The translations under genes and the position numbers were made by a program. From the NCBI RefSeq assembly GCF_900113245.1, contig NZ_FOOQ01000003.1, forward strand, positions 62,001-126,000: a stretch of 64,000 nucleotides of DNA, in the 5' to 3' direction. The notes beneath the pieces were generated by a model. The model was given only the letters and a program-made list of their open reading frames with translations. It ran no database searches and had not been told where the DNA came from. The stretch is from Halopelagius inordinatus. Its GTDB lineage: Archaea; Halobacteriota; Halobacteria; Halobacteriales; Haloferacaceae. Shown piece by piece: positions 53,040 to 62,598 of this stretch (position 1 is its first letter; each line of letters begins with the position of its first letter).

Positions 53040-53582
53040 ATGATGTTGACACGACGAGACGCGCTTAGTGCTCTTCTCGCCGGTGGTGGGCTGGGAATCG
53101 GTATCTCTCGGATGTCCCTCGACGACGCCGGTGCCTCGAACGGAGGGCAGATGGCAAGCGACGACGTACGTACTCTCGTCGCTGTCGCCGACGTCGTCTA
53201 TCCGTCGGAGGTGACCCCGACCGGCGAGTTCGTCGAGAACTACGTCGGCGGACTTCCCGGACCGCGGACGCAGGCCGTCCTTCGCACCGTTCGATCGCTC
53301 GACGCGCACGCCCGACGAGAGCGGGGGCGTCCGTTCTCCGCTCTCTCGGAGACGCAGCGAGACGCACTGCTCCGGTCGATGGGCGTCGACCGGACCGGCT
53401 CCGACCCGGAGGGAGTGCTCTCCGAGCGGATCCGTTACTACGTGGTCAACCAACTACTGTACGGACTCTACACCTCTCCCCGCGGAAGCACTCTGGTCGG
53501 CATCGACAACCCCGTGGGTCACCCCGGGGGATACGAATCGTACCAGAACCCGCCCTCCGAGTCCGCGTCGGTGGAACGATGA
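53040..53582 (+). CDS. Gluconate 2-dehydrogenase subunit 3 family protein
   Basis: 180 residues from ATG 53040 (MMLTRRDALSALLAGGG), whose RR and hydrophobic run look like a Tat signal. The body, DDVRTLVAVADVVYPSEVTP, LRTVRSLDAHARRERG and GYESYQNPP, matches the small subunit of membrane-bound FAD sugar dehydrogenases. Its stop overlaps the GMC gene (ATGA), so the two are subunits of one complex; the Tat signal probably carries the folded pair out together. No cytochrome c subunit gene follows. Confidence 0.82.
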   Translation: MMLTRRDALSALLAGGGLGIGISRMSLDDAGASNGGQMASDDVRTLVAVADVVYPSEVTPTGEFVENYVGGLPGPRTQAVLRTVRSLDAHARRERGRPFSALSETQRDALLRSMGVDRTGSDPEGVLSERIRYYVVNQLLYGLYTSPRGSTLVGIDNPVGHPGGYESYQNPPSESASVER

Positions 53583-55237
53583 CGCAGGCGACTGACGGGC
53601 AGGACCGAACGCCGTCCGAGAATCCCGACGTCTGCGTCGTCGGTTCCGGACCCGCCGGTGCGCTGGTCGCCTACTCCCTGGCGAGTCGGGGTCACGACGT
53701 GGTCATCCTCGAAGCGGGACCGCGATTCGAACGGTCGGACCGCCTCCAGCAGATGGAGGAGACGATTCGACCGGAGGGAAGTATCGAGGACGTGTGGGAC
53801 GTCGGCGGTGAGCGCGACCGGTACACCTCCTCGGGCGAGACGTTCTACGGACTCAACAAGACGCGCGTGAAAGGCGTCGGCGGGACGACGCTTCACTGGC
53901 TCGGAATCGTGCCTCGACTGCACGAGAAGGACTTCGAGATGAACACGCGGTACGGTCTCGCGTCCGATTGGCCCATCGGTTACGACGACCTTCGACCGTA
54001 CTACGCCCGAGCAGAACGGGAACTGGGAGTCGCCGGCAGTGAAGACAACCCGTTCGAACCGCCGCGGGACGAACCGTTCCCGATGGAGGCGTTCCCTCCG
54101 AGTTACTCGGACTCGCTGTTCGCCGAAGCCTGCGACGAACTCGGCATCACGATGCATTCGATTCCGCAGGCCCGCAACTCCGAGGCGTACGACGGTCGCA
54201 GCGGGTGCGTCGGCTACAGTACGTGTATTCCCGTCTGCCCGTCCGGCGCGAAGTACAGCGCCGACGTCCACGTCCGGAAGGCGGAGTCGGAGGGAGCGCG
54301 CGTCATCGACCGAGTGCCCGTCCAACGACTCGAACACGACGATACCGGCGAACACGTCGAGGCTGCCGTCTACGCCACCCCGGACGGAACGCGACGTCGA
54401 CAGACCGCCGATCGATTCGTGCTGGCCTGTGGCGCGGTCGAGATTCCGCGGCTACTTCTGCTCTCGAAGTCCGACGCCTATCCGGACGGACTGGCGAACT
54501 CCAGCGGCGCTGTCGGTCGATACTTCATGGACCAGCCTATCGTGTCGATAGGGGGCGTGCTGGACCAGCCGACGAATCAAAATCCCATCGGCTATCACAC
54601 GAGTGAGACGCACCAGTTCTACGACCACGACGACCCGTCGCCCGGGAGCATCAAGTTCGTCTTCGAGAACGTCAACCCGATGACCGCCGCTACCCGCGCA
54701 CTCAGAGGCGGGGACGAGAGCACTCGCGGAGACCTTACCGACCTCTTTACGGGCGACTCGTGGGGAGACGAAGCGCTCGAAGAGATGCGAGACGACGTCC
54801 CGAACCAGCGGGTCGGCCTGTTTGCGAATCCGGAACTGCTCCCGCGCGAAAAGAACAGAGTCGTTCTCGACGAGTCCCGCACCGACCAGTTCGGAAATCC
54901 GGCCCCGAACGTCTCGTGGAACATCGGTTCGCACGCCCGCGAGACGATGGAACACGCCCGGGAGATACAACACCGAGTCATGGACGAGATGGACGCAGAG
55001 ATCACACACGAGAGCGATCTCTCGTCTCCGAGACCCGCCTCGCACAAGATGGGGACGACGCGAATGGGTGACGACCCCGCAGAGAGCGTCGTCCGACCGA
55101 CGCTTCGGACGCACGACCTACGGAATCTGTACATCGCGTCGGGTAGCGTCTTCGTGACCGGCGGCGCGATGAACCCGACGCTAACCATCGCGGCGCTCGC
55201 GCTCAAGGCGGCCGACCACATCGACGAGAGCCTGTAG
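53579..55237 (+). CDS. GMC-family FAD oxidoreductase (sugar/alcohol dehydrogenase)
   Basis: 552 residues. FAD loop VVGSGPAGALVAYSLASRGH, ILEAGPR, the VKGVGGTTLHWLG segment, a Cys-containing GCVGYSTCIPVCPSGAKYS segment, and the C-terminal GSVFVTGGAMNPTLTIAALALKAA with the catalytic His/Asn region (HKMGTTRMGDD). It resembles the large subunit of gluconate or 2-keto-gluconate dehydrogenase. It has no signal of its own and overlaps the small-subunit gene by 4 nt. It may oxidise a sugar released from the surface glycan. Confidence 0.9.
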   Translation: MTQATDGQDRTPSENPDVCVVGSGPAGALVAYSLASRGHDVVILEAGPRFERSDRLQQMEETIRPEGSIEDVWDVGGERDRYTSSGETFYGLNKTRVKGVGGTTLHWLGIVPRLHEKDFEMNTRYGLASDWPIGYDDLRPYYARAERELGVAGSEDNPFEPPRDEPFPMEAFPPSYSDSLFAEACDELGITMHSIPQARNSEAYDGRSGCVGYSTCIPVCPSGAKYSADVHVRKAESEGARVIDRVPVQRLEHDDTGEHVEAAVYATPDGTRRRQTADRFVLACGAVEIPRLLLLSKSDAYPDGLANSSGAVGRYFMDQPIVSIGGVLDQPTNQNPIGYHTSETHQFYDHDDPSPGSIKFVFENVNPMTAATRALRGGDESTRGDLTDLFTGDSWGDEALEEMRDDVPNQRVGLFANPELLPREKNRVVLDESRTDQFGNPAPNVSWNIGSHARETMEHAREIQHRVMDEMDAEITHESDLSSPRPASHKMGTTRMGDDPAESVVRPTLRTHDLRNLYIASGSVFVTGGAMNPTLTIAALALKAADHIDESL

Positions 55238-55396
55238 CCGGTCCGACCGACGCGCCCCCACCTCTGTTCTGTCGAACGCTGCGGACGGCGAGATACGCCG
55301 AGGGCTCTCCGTACCCTATCAGTATCGTGAACTTCTGCTTGACATACTATAGGAATTGCTGAAAGACGCATCATACTACCATTCCTGTTCGGGAAC

Positions 55397-56119
55397 ATGG
55401 AAGAGCAAGACAGCACAGACGGGGAGGGGGAAGGCAGTATTCGGGTCGGCCGTCGGTCCTATCTAGCACTCGCAGGGACAGTCGTCACCGGCCTCGCGGG
55501 GTGTACCGGCAAGGAGTCGTCGGCCGAGCCAGTGGTGACGGAAGCGGTCGAAGCGTTCGGGTACGGGGGCGTCGCACTCGTCGCTCGGGAGGCCGTCGCG
55601 GTGAGTTCGGCCGGGTCGGTCGACTCGTTGAGTTCGGCGACCGAAGCCGAACCGAACGACTCCCGGGCGAACGCGACGAAGATTTCGCTCGGGACGGAGA
55701 CGACGGCGGAACTGACGGCGGGCGACGCGGACTGGTTCGCCTTCGACGCCAGCGCGGGCGACGAACTCGCACTTCACCTCTCTCGCGAGAGCGGTGACGG
55801 AATCGTCGGAGCGCTTCTGTACGACAGCGAAGGGAGCTTCCTCGATATGGTGTACGCGGGAAGCGCCACTCCGGGTGCCGTCACCGCGAACGCCGACACC
55901 TCGGGGACCTACTTCGCAGAGATCGTCGACATCAACGGTGGGACGGGAGCGTACACGGTGAGCGTTACGAACGGTGAGACGTCGACGGCCACGCCGACGC
56001 CGACTCCGACTCCGACGCCGACACCCACGCCGACACCGACGCCGACACCGACGCCCACGCCGACGTCTGACGACTACGGACAGCAGAAATACGGGGAGTT
56101 AGGCTACGGCGGAGTCTAA
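55397..56119 (+). CDS. Tat lipoprotein with PPC-like domain and GYGGV C-terminus
   Basis: 240 residues. Twin Arg at 19-20 and lipobox LAGC (Cys36). Residues about 80-195 form a bacterial pre-peptidase C-terminal (PPC)-like beta domain (EPNDSRANATKISLG, DWFAFDASAGDELALHL, SGTYFAEIVDINGG, AYTVSV). A run of Thr-Pro repeats (about 198-222) leads to the end DDYGQQKYGELGYGGV. A related FGYGGV occurs at 54-59, just after the lipobox. The exported location is clear; the function is not. Confidence 0.65.
   Translation: MEEQDSTDGEGEGSIRVGRRSYLALAGTVVTGLAGCTGKESSAEPVVTEAVEAFGYGGVALVAREAVAVSSAGSVDSLSSATEAEPNDSRANATKISLGTETTAELTAGDADWFAFDASAGDELALHLSRESGDGIVGALLYDSEGSFLDMVYAGSATPGAVTANADTSGTYFAEIVDINGGTGAYTVSVTNGETSTATPTPTPTPTPTPTPTPTPTPTPTPTSDDYGQQKYGELGYGGV
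55991..56067 (+). repeat. Thr-Pro coding hexanucleotide repeat
   Basis: About a dozen tandem units of ACGCCG and close variants (ACTCCG, ACACCG, ACGCCC) encode an alternating Thr-Pro linker. Such tracts are prone to slippage, so copy number is likely to vary between strains. Confidence 0.8.
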
Positions 56120-56258
56120 CGGCCGCTCCTCCGAGCGTCTCTCGACGCGCCCGATTCGCGACACGGTGTCTGAGTGCGGCGGGCGCTACCGGAAACGACC
56201 GCGAAACTGTTGCACGGTGGCCGAGGCGTCGGACCGGCGCTCTCGGCTCCGTCAGCCA

Positions 56259-57815
56259 TTATTCTAGATAGCCGATATCTTCGAGCCGGTTCTGCGCCTC
56301 GTCGCTCAGTCCGTCGTCGCTCGACTGTCGCCGCTCCGTAGAGGCGTCGAGCGGGCGTCGAGTTCTCACCGAACGCGTCGCCGGGTCGCTCCCCTCTTCG
56401 AACGCCTCCGTGACGACGGACCCGTCCATGTCCGACGGGACGTCGAGGCCCAACCAGTGCAGGACGGTCGGCGCGATGTCGGTTATCCGAATCGGGTCGA
56501 GTTCGGTCGGTCGCACGTCCGTACCGTGGAACAGGACCATCCCCTCGGGGACGTTCTCGCCGCGCCAGTTCGACGGTTCGGTCCGGACCGGACCCTCTCC
56601 CATCGCTTCGCCGGTGTGGACGCCGGGCGTCTGGTCGAACACGAGGTCGGGCGCTCGGTCGAGATACTCGCCGCTGTACACCTCGTCCGGTCTGTAGACG
56701 GCGCGAACGAGCGGTCCGCCGTCCAGCGCCGTCTCGGCCTCTAAATCCCGCTTCAGCGACTCGAATATCCGCTCGCGTTCCTCGGGGTCGTCGGCGACTA
56801 TGTAGACCAGTCCCTGACCGCTACCGATCGCTTTGGTCTCTTCCCAGTCCACCATCTCCAGTTTCTCCTCGCGGACGACGCCCTCATCGCTGGGGAACCG
56901 TTCGATGATCGTCCGGGGGATGAACGGCCTCACGTAGGATTCGAGACCCATCGACCGCACCATCGACGCCACGCGTTCCTGAGTGATGCCGACGTCGAAC
57001 AGCCGAGACGAGAGACTCGATTTGGTCTGGAGGTAGCCGCGCTCCTCCAGCCAGCGGTTCACGTAGAAGACCGTGTGAATCCCGGTACAGCCGTGGTCCG
57101 ACATGAGGACGAGGTTGTAGTCGCCCTCGACGAACGGTTCCAGTTCCTCGTCGACTATCTCCCACGCGCGGCGCGTCTCCGGCCCGTCCCAGAAGTAGTG
57201 TTGGAGGACGTTCAGGTGAAACAGCGTGACGTGTAGGAAACTGAGGTCACGTTCCTCGAAGAGAGCCCGGGCGGTGCGGAGCCTCGTCCGGAGGAGGTCG
57301 TGGACCATCTCGACCTCCCGTTCGGAGTCCTCGTTCGACGTGAGGACGTTCTCGGGGTGGACCCGGTAGTCGAACCGGTCTTCCAGTTCGCTCTGGAGTT
57401 CCTCCGGTTTCGTGTAGCGCCGTTCCCGCGACCGCGGCCCGCCGGCCACCATGACGCCGTCTATCTCTCGGGGTGGGTACGACATCGGCAGGTTGACCAC
57501 GCCAGCCCGCCCGCCGGCGTCGTTGACGTAGTCCCAGATTTCGGAGCTCCGGAAGTCGGTGGAATCGGGGAGATGCATCGTCCGGTTCTCCGTGTCGATT
57601 CGCTCCCACCAGTAGACGCCCAGTTGCCCCGGGTTCTTCCCGGAGGCGTAACACTTCCAGTTCGGACAGGTGACCGGCGGCAGGTGGCTCCGCGAGACGC
57701 CGGACGCCCCCTCGTCGTGGAGCGTCTGTAGGTTCGGGAGTCGTCCCTCGGCCATCCAGTCTCGGATCAGCGGCCAGTTCCCGCCGTCGAGTCCGATGAC
57801 TATCGTCTTCTCCAT
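56259..57815 (-). CDS. Alkaline-phosphatase-superfamily phosphodiesterase
   Basis: 518 residues from ATG 57815 (MEKTIVIGLDGG), an in-frame TTG lies two codons upstream. Type I phosphodiesterase/nucleotide pyrophosphatase features: metal Asp in GLDGGNW, the Thr nucleophile in PPVTCPNWKCYASGKNPG, MSDHGCTG (metal Asp-His), YIVADDPEE, and HTGEAMGEGP. No signal peptide. It ends LEDIGYLE. In glycan clusters such enzymes act on nucleotide sugars or phosphoglycerol; the role here is open. Confidence 0.87.
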   Translation of the reverse strand: MEKTIVIGLDGGNWPLIRDWMAEGRLPNLQTLHDEGASGVSRSHLPPVTCPNWKCYASGKNPGQLGVYWWERIDTENRTMHLPDSTDFRSSEIWDYVNDAGGRAGVVNLPMSYPPREIDGVMVAGGPRSRERRYTKPEELQSELEDRFDYRVHPENVLTSNEDSEREVEMVHDLLRTRLRTARALFEERDLSFLHVTLFHLNVLQHYFWDGPETRRAWEIVDEELEPFVEGDYNLVLMSDHGCTGIHTVFYVNRWLEERGYLQTKSSLSSRLFDVGITQERVASMVRSMGLESYVRPFIPRTIIERFPSDEGVVREEKLEMVDWEETKAIGSGQGLVYIVADDPEERERIFESLKRDLEAETALDGGPLVRAVYRPDEVYSGEYLDRAPDLVFDQTPGVHTGEAMGEGPVRTEPSNWRGENVPEGMVLFHGTDVRPTELDPIRITDIAPTVLHWLGLDVPSDMDGSVVTEAFEEGSDPATRSVRTRRPLDASTERRQSSDDGLSDEAQNRLEDIGYLE

Positions 57816-57879
57816 GGTCAAGCCACAGTGGTCATGATATTAACACGTTTGGGTCGAATTCCCTGTGCGGTCACGGTTC

Positions 57880-58929
57880 TCACGTTCGCGTCCGTTGATA
57901 CGCGTCTCGCGTCCGAGCGGCGATTCCCCCCCAGTCGAGTTCCGTCACGCGCTCGTAGTTTCGGTCACCGATGAGGTCGAGGTCGGCGTCGAGCGCTCGC
58001 ACCAACGCAGCGTCGAGCGATTCGCTGTCTGGGTCGTAGAGTAACTCCGGTTGTGTGCGCAGTAGTTCCGGGAGACAGCCCGTACGCGGTCCGACAACCG
58101 GTTTCCCGAAAGACATGCTGAGGACCGCGCTCCCCGACGTGAGGATGTCCCGGTAGGGGAGTACGACCGCGTCCGCCGCGTTGAAGTAGGTCTGGACCTC
58201 CTCCTCGGGGATATAGGAGAGTTCGGTCGCGATTCGAGAGTCTCCCTCGGCGCTGGCTTCGATGGCTCGCGCGAGGGACTCGTCCGTCGGCTTCCCCGCG
58301 ACGAGGAGTCTGACGTCCGGCGATTCGAGCGACCGGACGGTGTCGACGAGACGGGGAATCTGTTTGTAGGGACGGATCTGTCCCAAGTAAAGGAAGACGG
58401 TCGAATCGCGCTCTACTCCGAGACGCTCGCGCGCCTCGCCACGACTCACCGTATTCTCGTGAGCCGAGCAGTAGTGTCCGTGCGGAATGACGTGTACTCG
58501 GGAGTCCGTCGGCAGTCGGTACTGTTCGACGACCGAGTCGCGGGCTGCCTCGCAGTGAACGATGATTTCGTCGGCCAAGCGAGCGTAGAGGCGTCGCCAA
58601 AACAGTTCGAACCGCGGGCGACGGCGTTCGTGTTCGAGTAGGTTGTGGACGGTCCAGACGACTCGGACCCCGAGCAACTTCGCGAGGAGCGTCGAGAGAA
58701 CGAAGACGACCGACTTCAGAAGACTCGCGAGGATGCTATCCCCGACGAGAAACGGAGCGATCCAATGTACGTGAACGATATCTGGTCGGGTCTTGAGGGC
58801 GGTCCGAAGCGTCGAGAGCGGGTACCCGCTCGCCAGCGTGACGTCCACGTCCTCGGCGGACAACCCCTCCGAGAGCCGTCTCTGATACGGATTCCCGTCG
58901 GTGAAGTCCGGGAGGAACAAGACCTTCAT
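57880..58929 (-). CDS. Glycosyltransferase family 4
   Basis: 349 residues with a GT-B fold: N-terminal KVLFLPDFTDGNPYQRRL, HVHWIAPFLVGDSI and VVWTVHNLLEHE, then C-terminal VFLYLGQIRPYKQIPRLVDT, RLLVAGKP, and the EX7E-type donor region (AADAVVLPYRDILTSGSAVL). It adds a sugar from an activated donor to a growing lipid-linked glycan on the cytoplasmic side. It lies 64 bp after the phosphodiesterase start, head-to-tail in the same direction. Confidence 0.9.
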   Translation of the reverse strand: MKVLFLPDFTDGNPYQRRLSEGLSAEDVDVTLASGYPLSTLRTALKTRPDIVHVHWIAPFLVGDSILASLLKSVVFVLSTLLAKLLGVRVVWTVHNLLEHERRRPRFELFWRRLYARLADEIIVHCEAARDSVVEQYRLPTDSRVHVIPHGHYCSAHENTVSRGEARERLGVERDSTVFLYLGQIRPYKQIPRLVDTVRSLESPDVRLLVAGKPTDESLARAIEASAEGDSRIATELSYIPEEEVQTYFNAADAVVLPYRDILTSGSAVLSMSFGKPVVGPRTGCLPELLRTQPELLYDPDSESLDAALVRALDADLDLIGDRNYERVTELDWGGIAARTRDAYQRTRT

Positions 58930-59034
58930 GGATACACCTCTTTGGTTCGATTCTTAATTGTTTTGACGTCACGCCGTTCCATCGACGCCGAGACCGGGCG
59001 GTAAGGTCCGTGCCGGTTCCGCTAAGTCGGCCGC

Positions 59035-61011
59035 TTACGCTACAGAGCTGTTTTTACTGCCGGACGAACTCCGTTGGACGACGACGTCTCCGTTGGAGTA
59101 GACCACGTCACCGGCGTGTCGGTTCCATCGGTAGTCGTCGGCAGAGACCGTTTCGGTCACTTTGACGTCCCCGCTGTATAACCCGGATTGGATCTCGGTG
59201 ACGTCGACTTTGATCCCCTGCTTTCGGAACGCATCGACTGACATGACGGTGAGGTCGGAGCCGGACAGTATCCGTTTGCTCCGGTGACTGGCTTCGAGGC
59301 GGTCGAACTGGCTCTCGTCGAACCCCTTGTCGAGCGCCCACGTGTACTGTCGGAGGTAGACGTACATGTCCGACCGACTGGTCGCCCGTTGCTGCTCCGC
59401 CATGTGCCCGTACACGAACTCGGTCGTAGCCATCTCCTCTCCGGAGAGATACTCCTGGGGTCCCTTCTGGATGCCCGCGAGGTCGGTGAGTCCCGGATGC
59501 GTGAGACCGCTCGCAACCGTGGTGAAGACGAGAACGAGAGCGAAACCGACCACGGCCGCCGTCCGAAGACTGCCCGTCCTTCCGCTCTTGATGACGTGTC
59601 TAATACCGACTGCCGGGAGGAGGACGACGAACGGGAGGACCATCAGCCGCCACCGGTTGAACTCGGCCAGCCCTTCTAACGGAACCCACGCGGGGTTGGG
59701 AAAGTACAGTAGCGTGGCCGGTACCGCCCCGAGAACGACTACCTTCCAGCGCGGGTCGGACAACTGCCTCGAACGGAGAAGCACCCACGCGCCGACGCCG
59801 CCCACCGCCATGAGGAACGCGTAGTGGAGGCTGTCGACGAAGAACGGAAGCGAACGCTCGAGGAGTTCCGGAACCGAAGCGTACGACTGAGCGATGTAGG
59901 AGACCGCTGGAATACCGTCTGCCGAGGCGCTACTGAAGAACACCCACACGAGGATTTCGCTGAATTTCGTCGTGACGACGGCCCAGTAGACGCCGAACAT
60001 CAGACAGAGCGTGGCGAAAAGCAGCATCGTGTTACTTCGGTACGCCATTTCCGGGTCGTGCCGGGCCCGAATCGACAGGTACGCCACGGGCATCGCAGTC
60101 AGGATGATCGCCATCAGGATGCTGACGTGGTGGGTGAGAATCCACGCGACGAGGAGAGGGACGGTCACGAGGAGGTCCCGACCGCTCCAAGAGCCCCTAA
60201 ACAGGAGGAACAAGAACAGACAGAAGAACGTGAAGCTCATCGACTGGTAGTGCGCGACGGAGCCGTAGTGGATGTACGCGATGTTGATGGCCATCAGTAC
60301 GGCCCCGACGACGGCGAACGAGCGAGATGACGTCAGATACCGGAAAAATAGATACGCGGACAGGAGCACGATCTGGAACATCGCGATGACGAGAGCCCCG
60401 GTGAGCAGTCGGGGTTCGAGTCCGGTGAACGCCATTCCGACGCTCGAGAGGACGTGAAACGCGGCGAAAGCGAAGTACCGCGTGCCCTCTATCGACCCGA
60501 GGAACCCGGCGTCGCGCAGCACGATGGCCGTGGAGGTGTGGTTGACGGTGTCGGCCGTGCTCACGTAGTACGCCACCGTGAAGACCTGCGAGCAGAGCAC
60601 CGACACCGACGCGCCCAACAGGAGAGCGAGGTCGACACCGCTCAGGAATCGGTCCCGTTCCAGTACGACCGAGCGGAGGAGAACGACCACGAACACGACG
60701 GAGATGCCGAGGTAGAACTCGGCTCCGGGTCCGAGCAGAGCGAGTATCGCGATACTCGCCAACAGCACGATGGCCGGGACTCGGGGATCGAGTACCCTCG
60801 TCAACGACGCCGACGTCGGTTCGTCCGACGCTCTCACGAGGAGGAGGAGGAGGATATCGACGAACAAGACTGCGACCAGGACGTAGAGACCGAGACCGAC
60901 GAACCGCGGACGTCCGATCCGCAGCGTGAGCCACAACCCCGCCACGACGACGACGTGAGTGGCGAGAAGCGCTACTCTGAGAGCGGTATCACGAGTAGCC
61001 TTCGGGAGCAT
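59035..61011 (-). CDS. Large multi-helix membrane glycan enzyme (GT-C/polymerase-like)
   Basis: 658 residues. Roughly 14 hydrophobic helices in the first 510 residues, then a soluble extracellular domain of about 150 residues (YTWALDKGFDESQFDRLEAS to the end). Loop motifs DTVNHTSTAIVLRDAGF and SVAHYQSMSFTF suggest a GT-C glycosyltransferase or polymerase of the kind common in haloarchaeal glycan loci. I cannot assign substrate or family. A strong TATA box lies 22 nt upstream. Confidence 0.7.
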   Translation of the reverse strand: MLPKATRDTALRVALLATHVVVVAGLWLTLRIGRPRFVGLGLYVLVAVLFVDILLLLLVRASDEPTSASLTRVLDPRVPAIVLLASIAILALLGPGAEFYLGISVVFVVVLLRSVVLERDRFLSGVDLALLLGASVSVLCSQVFTVAYYVSTADTVNHTSTAIVLRDAGFLGSIEGTRYFAFAAFHVLSSVGMAFTGLEPRLLTGALVIAMFQIVLLSAYLFFRYLTSSRSFAVVGAVLMAINIAYIHYGSVAHYQSMSFTFFCLFLFLLFRGSWSGRDLLVTVPLLVAWILTHHVSILMAIILTAMPVAYLSIRARHDPEMAYRSNTMLLFATLCLMFGVYWAVVTTKFSEILVWVFFSSASADGIPAVSYIAQSYASVPELLERSLPFFVDSLHYAFLMAVGGVGAWVLLRSRQLSDPRWKVVVLGAVPATLLYFPNPAWVPLEGLAEFNRWRLMVLPFVVLLPAVGIRHVIKSGRTGSLRTAAVVGFALVLVFTTVASGLTHPGLTDLAGIQKGPQEYLSGEEMATTEFVYGHMAEQQRATSRSDMYVYLRQYTWALDKGFDESQFDRLEASHRSKRILSGSDLTVMSVDAFRKQGIKVDVTEIQSGLYSGDVKVTETVSADDYRWNRHAGDVVYSNGDVVVQRSSSGSKNSSVA

Positions 61012-61389
61012 GCGTGGACATCTCTGGCGGACATATTTATATATTTTCTAGCTCGCCGACGTTCGCGGGTCGAGTGGTGCGGTCGTCACGCCGATTGCAA
61101 AATCCGCGCGAAGAGATGACCGCTCACGTGGTGCCCGAACTACTATCGACGCTAAGTCGTGTCCCACCACGAAACATTCGGCGTACAGAGCGTTCGCGTG
61201 ACTAGCACCGCGTACCTGGTACGGAAGACGGTTACCGAACTTCGAGAGTTCGACCGTCCGGTATCTATAAGGAGTATTTCCATGACCTGTGAAGTAGAAT
61301 GTCTCGGGTACTCAGCGCCGAAGCCAGCGTAGTGTTACCGCCGTTCGACCACGCCACGGATCCGTCCTGCGGTCACCGATAGAGAGAAC
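61012..61389. other. 378-bp divergent promoter region
   Basis: Separates the GT-C-like and GT2 genes. It contains the TATA box at 61033-61043 and a TATAAGGAGTAT stretch near 61266 on the plus strand. I see no small gene, RNA or repeat. Confidence 0.45.
61033..61043 (-). promoter_or_regulatory. TATA box of GT-C-like gene
   Basis: The minus strand reads ATATATAAATA, about 22 nt before ATG 61011, consistent with a leaderless transcript. Confidence 0.55.
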
Positions 61390-62556
61390 ATGTCTGTACT
61401 GCTCAAACTCGTTTTCTGGGTGGCGGCTCTCGTTTTGCTCCACGTGTACTTCCTCTATCCGGGGGTCCTATTCGTTCTCGGATCCATCCTCGACCGTTCG
61501 GTGACAAACGAGGTGACGGACGGCCGGTGGCCGTCCGTCTCACTCGTCATCGCCGCCTACAACGAAGAGGAGATCATAGAGCAGAAAATCAAGAACTCGT
61601 TCGAACTCGACTACCCCGAGGAGAAGTTAGAAATCGTCGTCTTCTCCGACGCGTCCTCGGACGACACGGATCAAATCGTCCGCTCGTACGAGGACGAAGG
61701 GGTACGTCTGGAACGCATCGAGGGGAGGGTCGGGAAGACGGCCTGCCAGAACAAGGTGACCGAGAGGTTGGACAGCGATATCGTCGTGTTCTCCGACGCA
61801 GACAGCATGTACGAGGAGGACGCCATCAAACGGCTAATCGAGAAGTTCGGTCCGAACGTCGGGTGCGTCGTCGGGGAACTCTGCTACGACAAGTACGGAG
61901 TCGAAGCCGAGTCGGCCTACAGGACGTTCGAGAAACTGATCAGGCGCTTAGAACCCACGGTGAGTTCGGCCGCCGGCGCGAACGGATCGATATACGCCGT
62001 CAAGCGCTCCTCGTATGTGCCGCTTCCCCCGGATCAGATTAGCGACTTCGCCGAACCGCTGGCTATCGTCCAACGCGGGGAGCGCGTCGAGTACACCTCC
62101 GAGGCGCGAGCGTGGGAGAACACGGGAGAGAACGTCGAGTCGGAGATGTCTCGCCGAATCCGTATCGCCACTCGCTCGTGGCACACGTTCTTCGACTACG
62201 TCGACCTGTTGAATCCGGTCCGCTATCCGTTCTTCAGCTTCGAACTCGCCTCGCACTGGGTCCTGCGTTGGTTCTCTCCGTTGCTCCTCGCGGTGGTCGG
62301 CCTCAGTAACCTCCTGTTGGTCGCCTTGGGAGACAACCCGTTGTACCTCCTTTTGCTCGCCGGCCAGGCGGGGTTCTATCTTCTCGCGACGGTGGGATGG
62401 GCACTGAACCGCTCGGACCTTTCCACACCCCGAGTAGCGTACGTCCCGTACTACTTTCTCGTGTTGAACTACAGCCTCCTCGTCGCCCTCGGAAACGTCG
62501 TCCGAAACCGAAATATCGTCACGTGGGAGACCGAGACGCGGACGAACTCGGACTGA
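61390..62556 (+). CDS. Membrane-bound family 2 glycosyltransferase
   Basis: 388 residues. One N-terminal helix (about 4-27), a GT-A domain starting SLVIAAYNEEEIIEQKI, SDASSDDTD and the DxD motif in VFSDADSMYEEDAI, and three or four C-terminal helices. It resembles cellulose-synthase-like or hyaluronan-type processive transferases, though a simple lipid-linked transferase is possible. It is divergent from the GT-C-like gene and probably part of the same glycan pathway. Confidence 0.9.
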   Translation: MSVLLKLVFWVAALVLLHVYFLYPGVLFVLGSILDRSVTNEVTDGRWPSVSLVIAAYNEEEIIEQKIKNSFELDYPEEKLEIVVFSDASSDDTDQIVRSYEDEGVRLERIEGRVGKTACQNKVTERLDSDIVVFSDADSMYEEDAIKRLIEKFGPNVGCVVGELCYDKYGVEAESAYRTFEKLIRRLEPTVSSAAGANGSIYAVKRSSYVPLPPDQISDFAEPLAIVQRGERVEYTSEARAWENTGENVESEMSRRIRIATRSWHTFFDYVDLLNPVRYPFFSFELASHWVLRWFSPLLLAVVGLSNLLLVALGDNPLYLLLLAGQAGFYLLATVGWALNRSDLSTPRVAYVPYYFLVLNYSLLVALGNVVRNRNIVTWETETRTNSD

Positions 62557-62598
62557 CGGTCGCGCTGCCGTCTCTGTCGTCCCTATCTTCGAGCGCCA

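Noticed and set aside
61266-61277. TATAAGGAGTAT as a promoter plus Shine-Dalgarno for the GT2 gene
   Set aside because: It lies more than 110 nt before the start codon at 61390, too far for a ribosome-binding site, and no transcript start can be placed.
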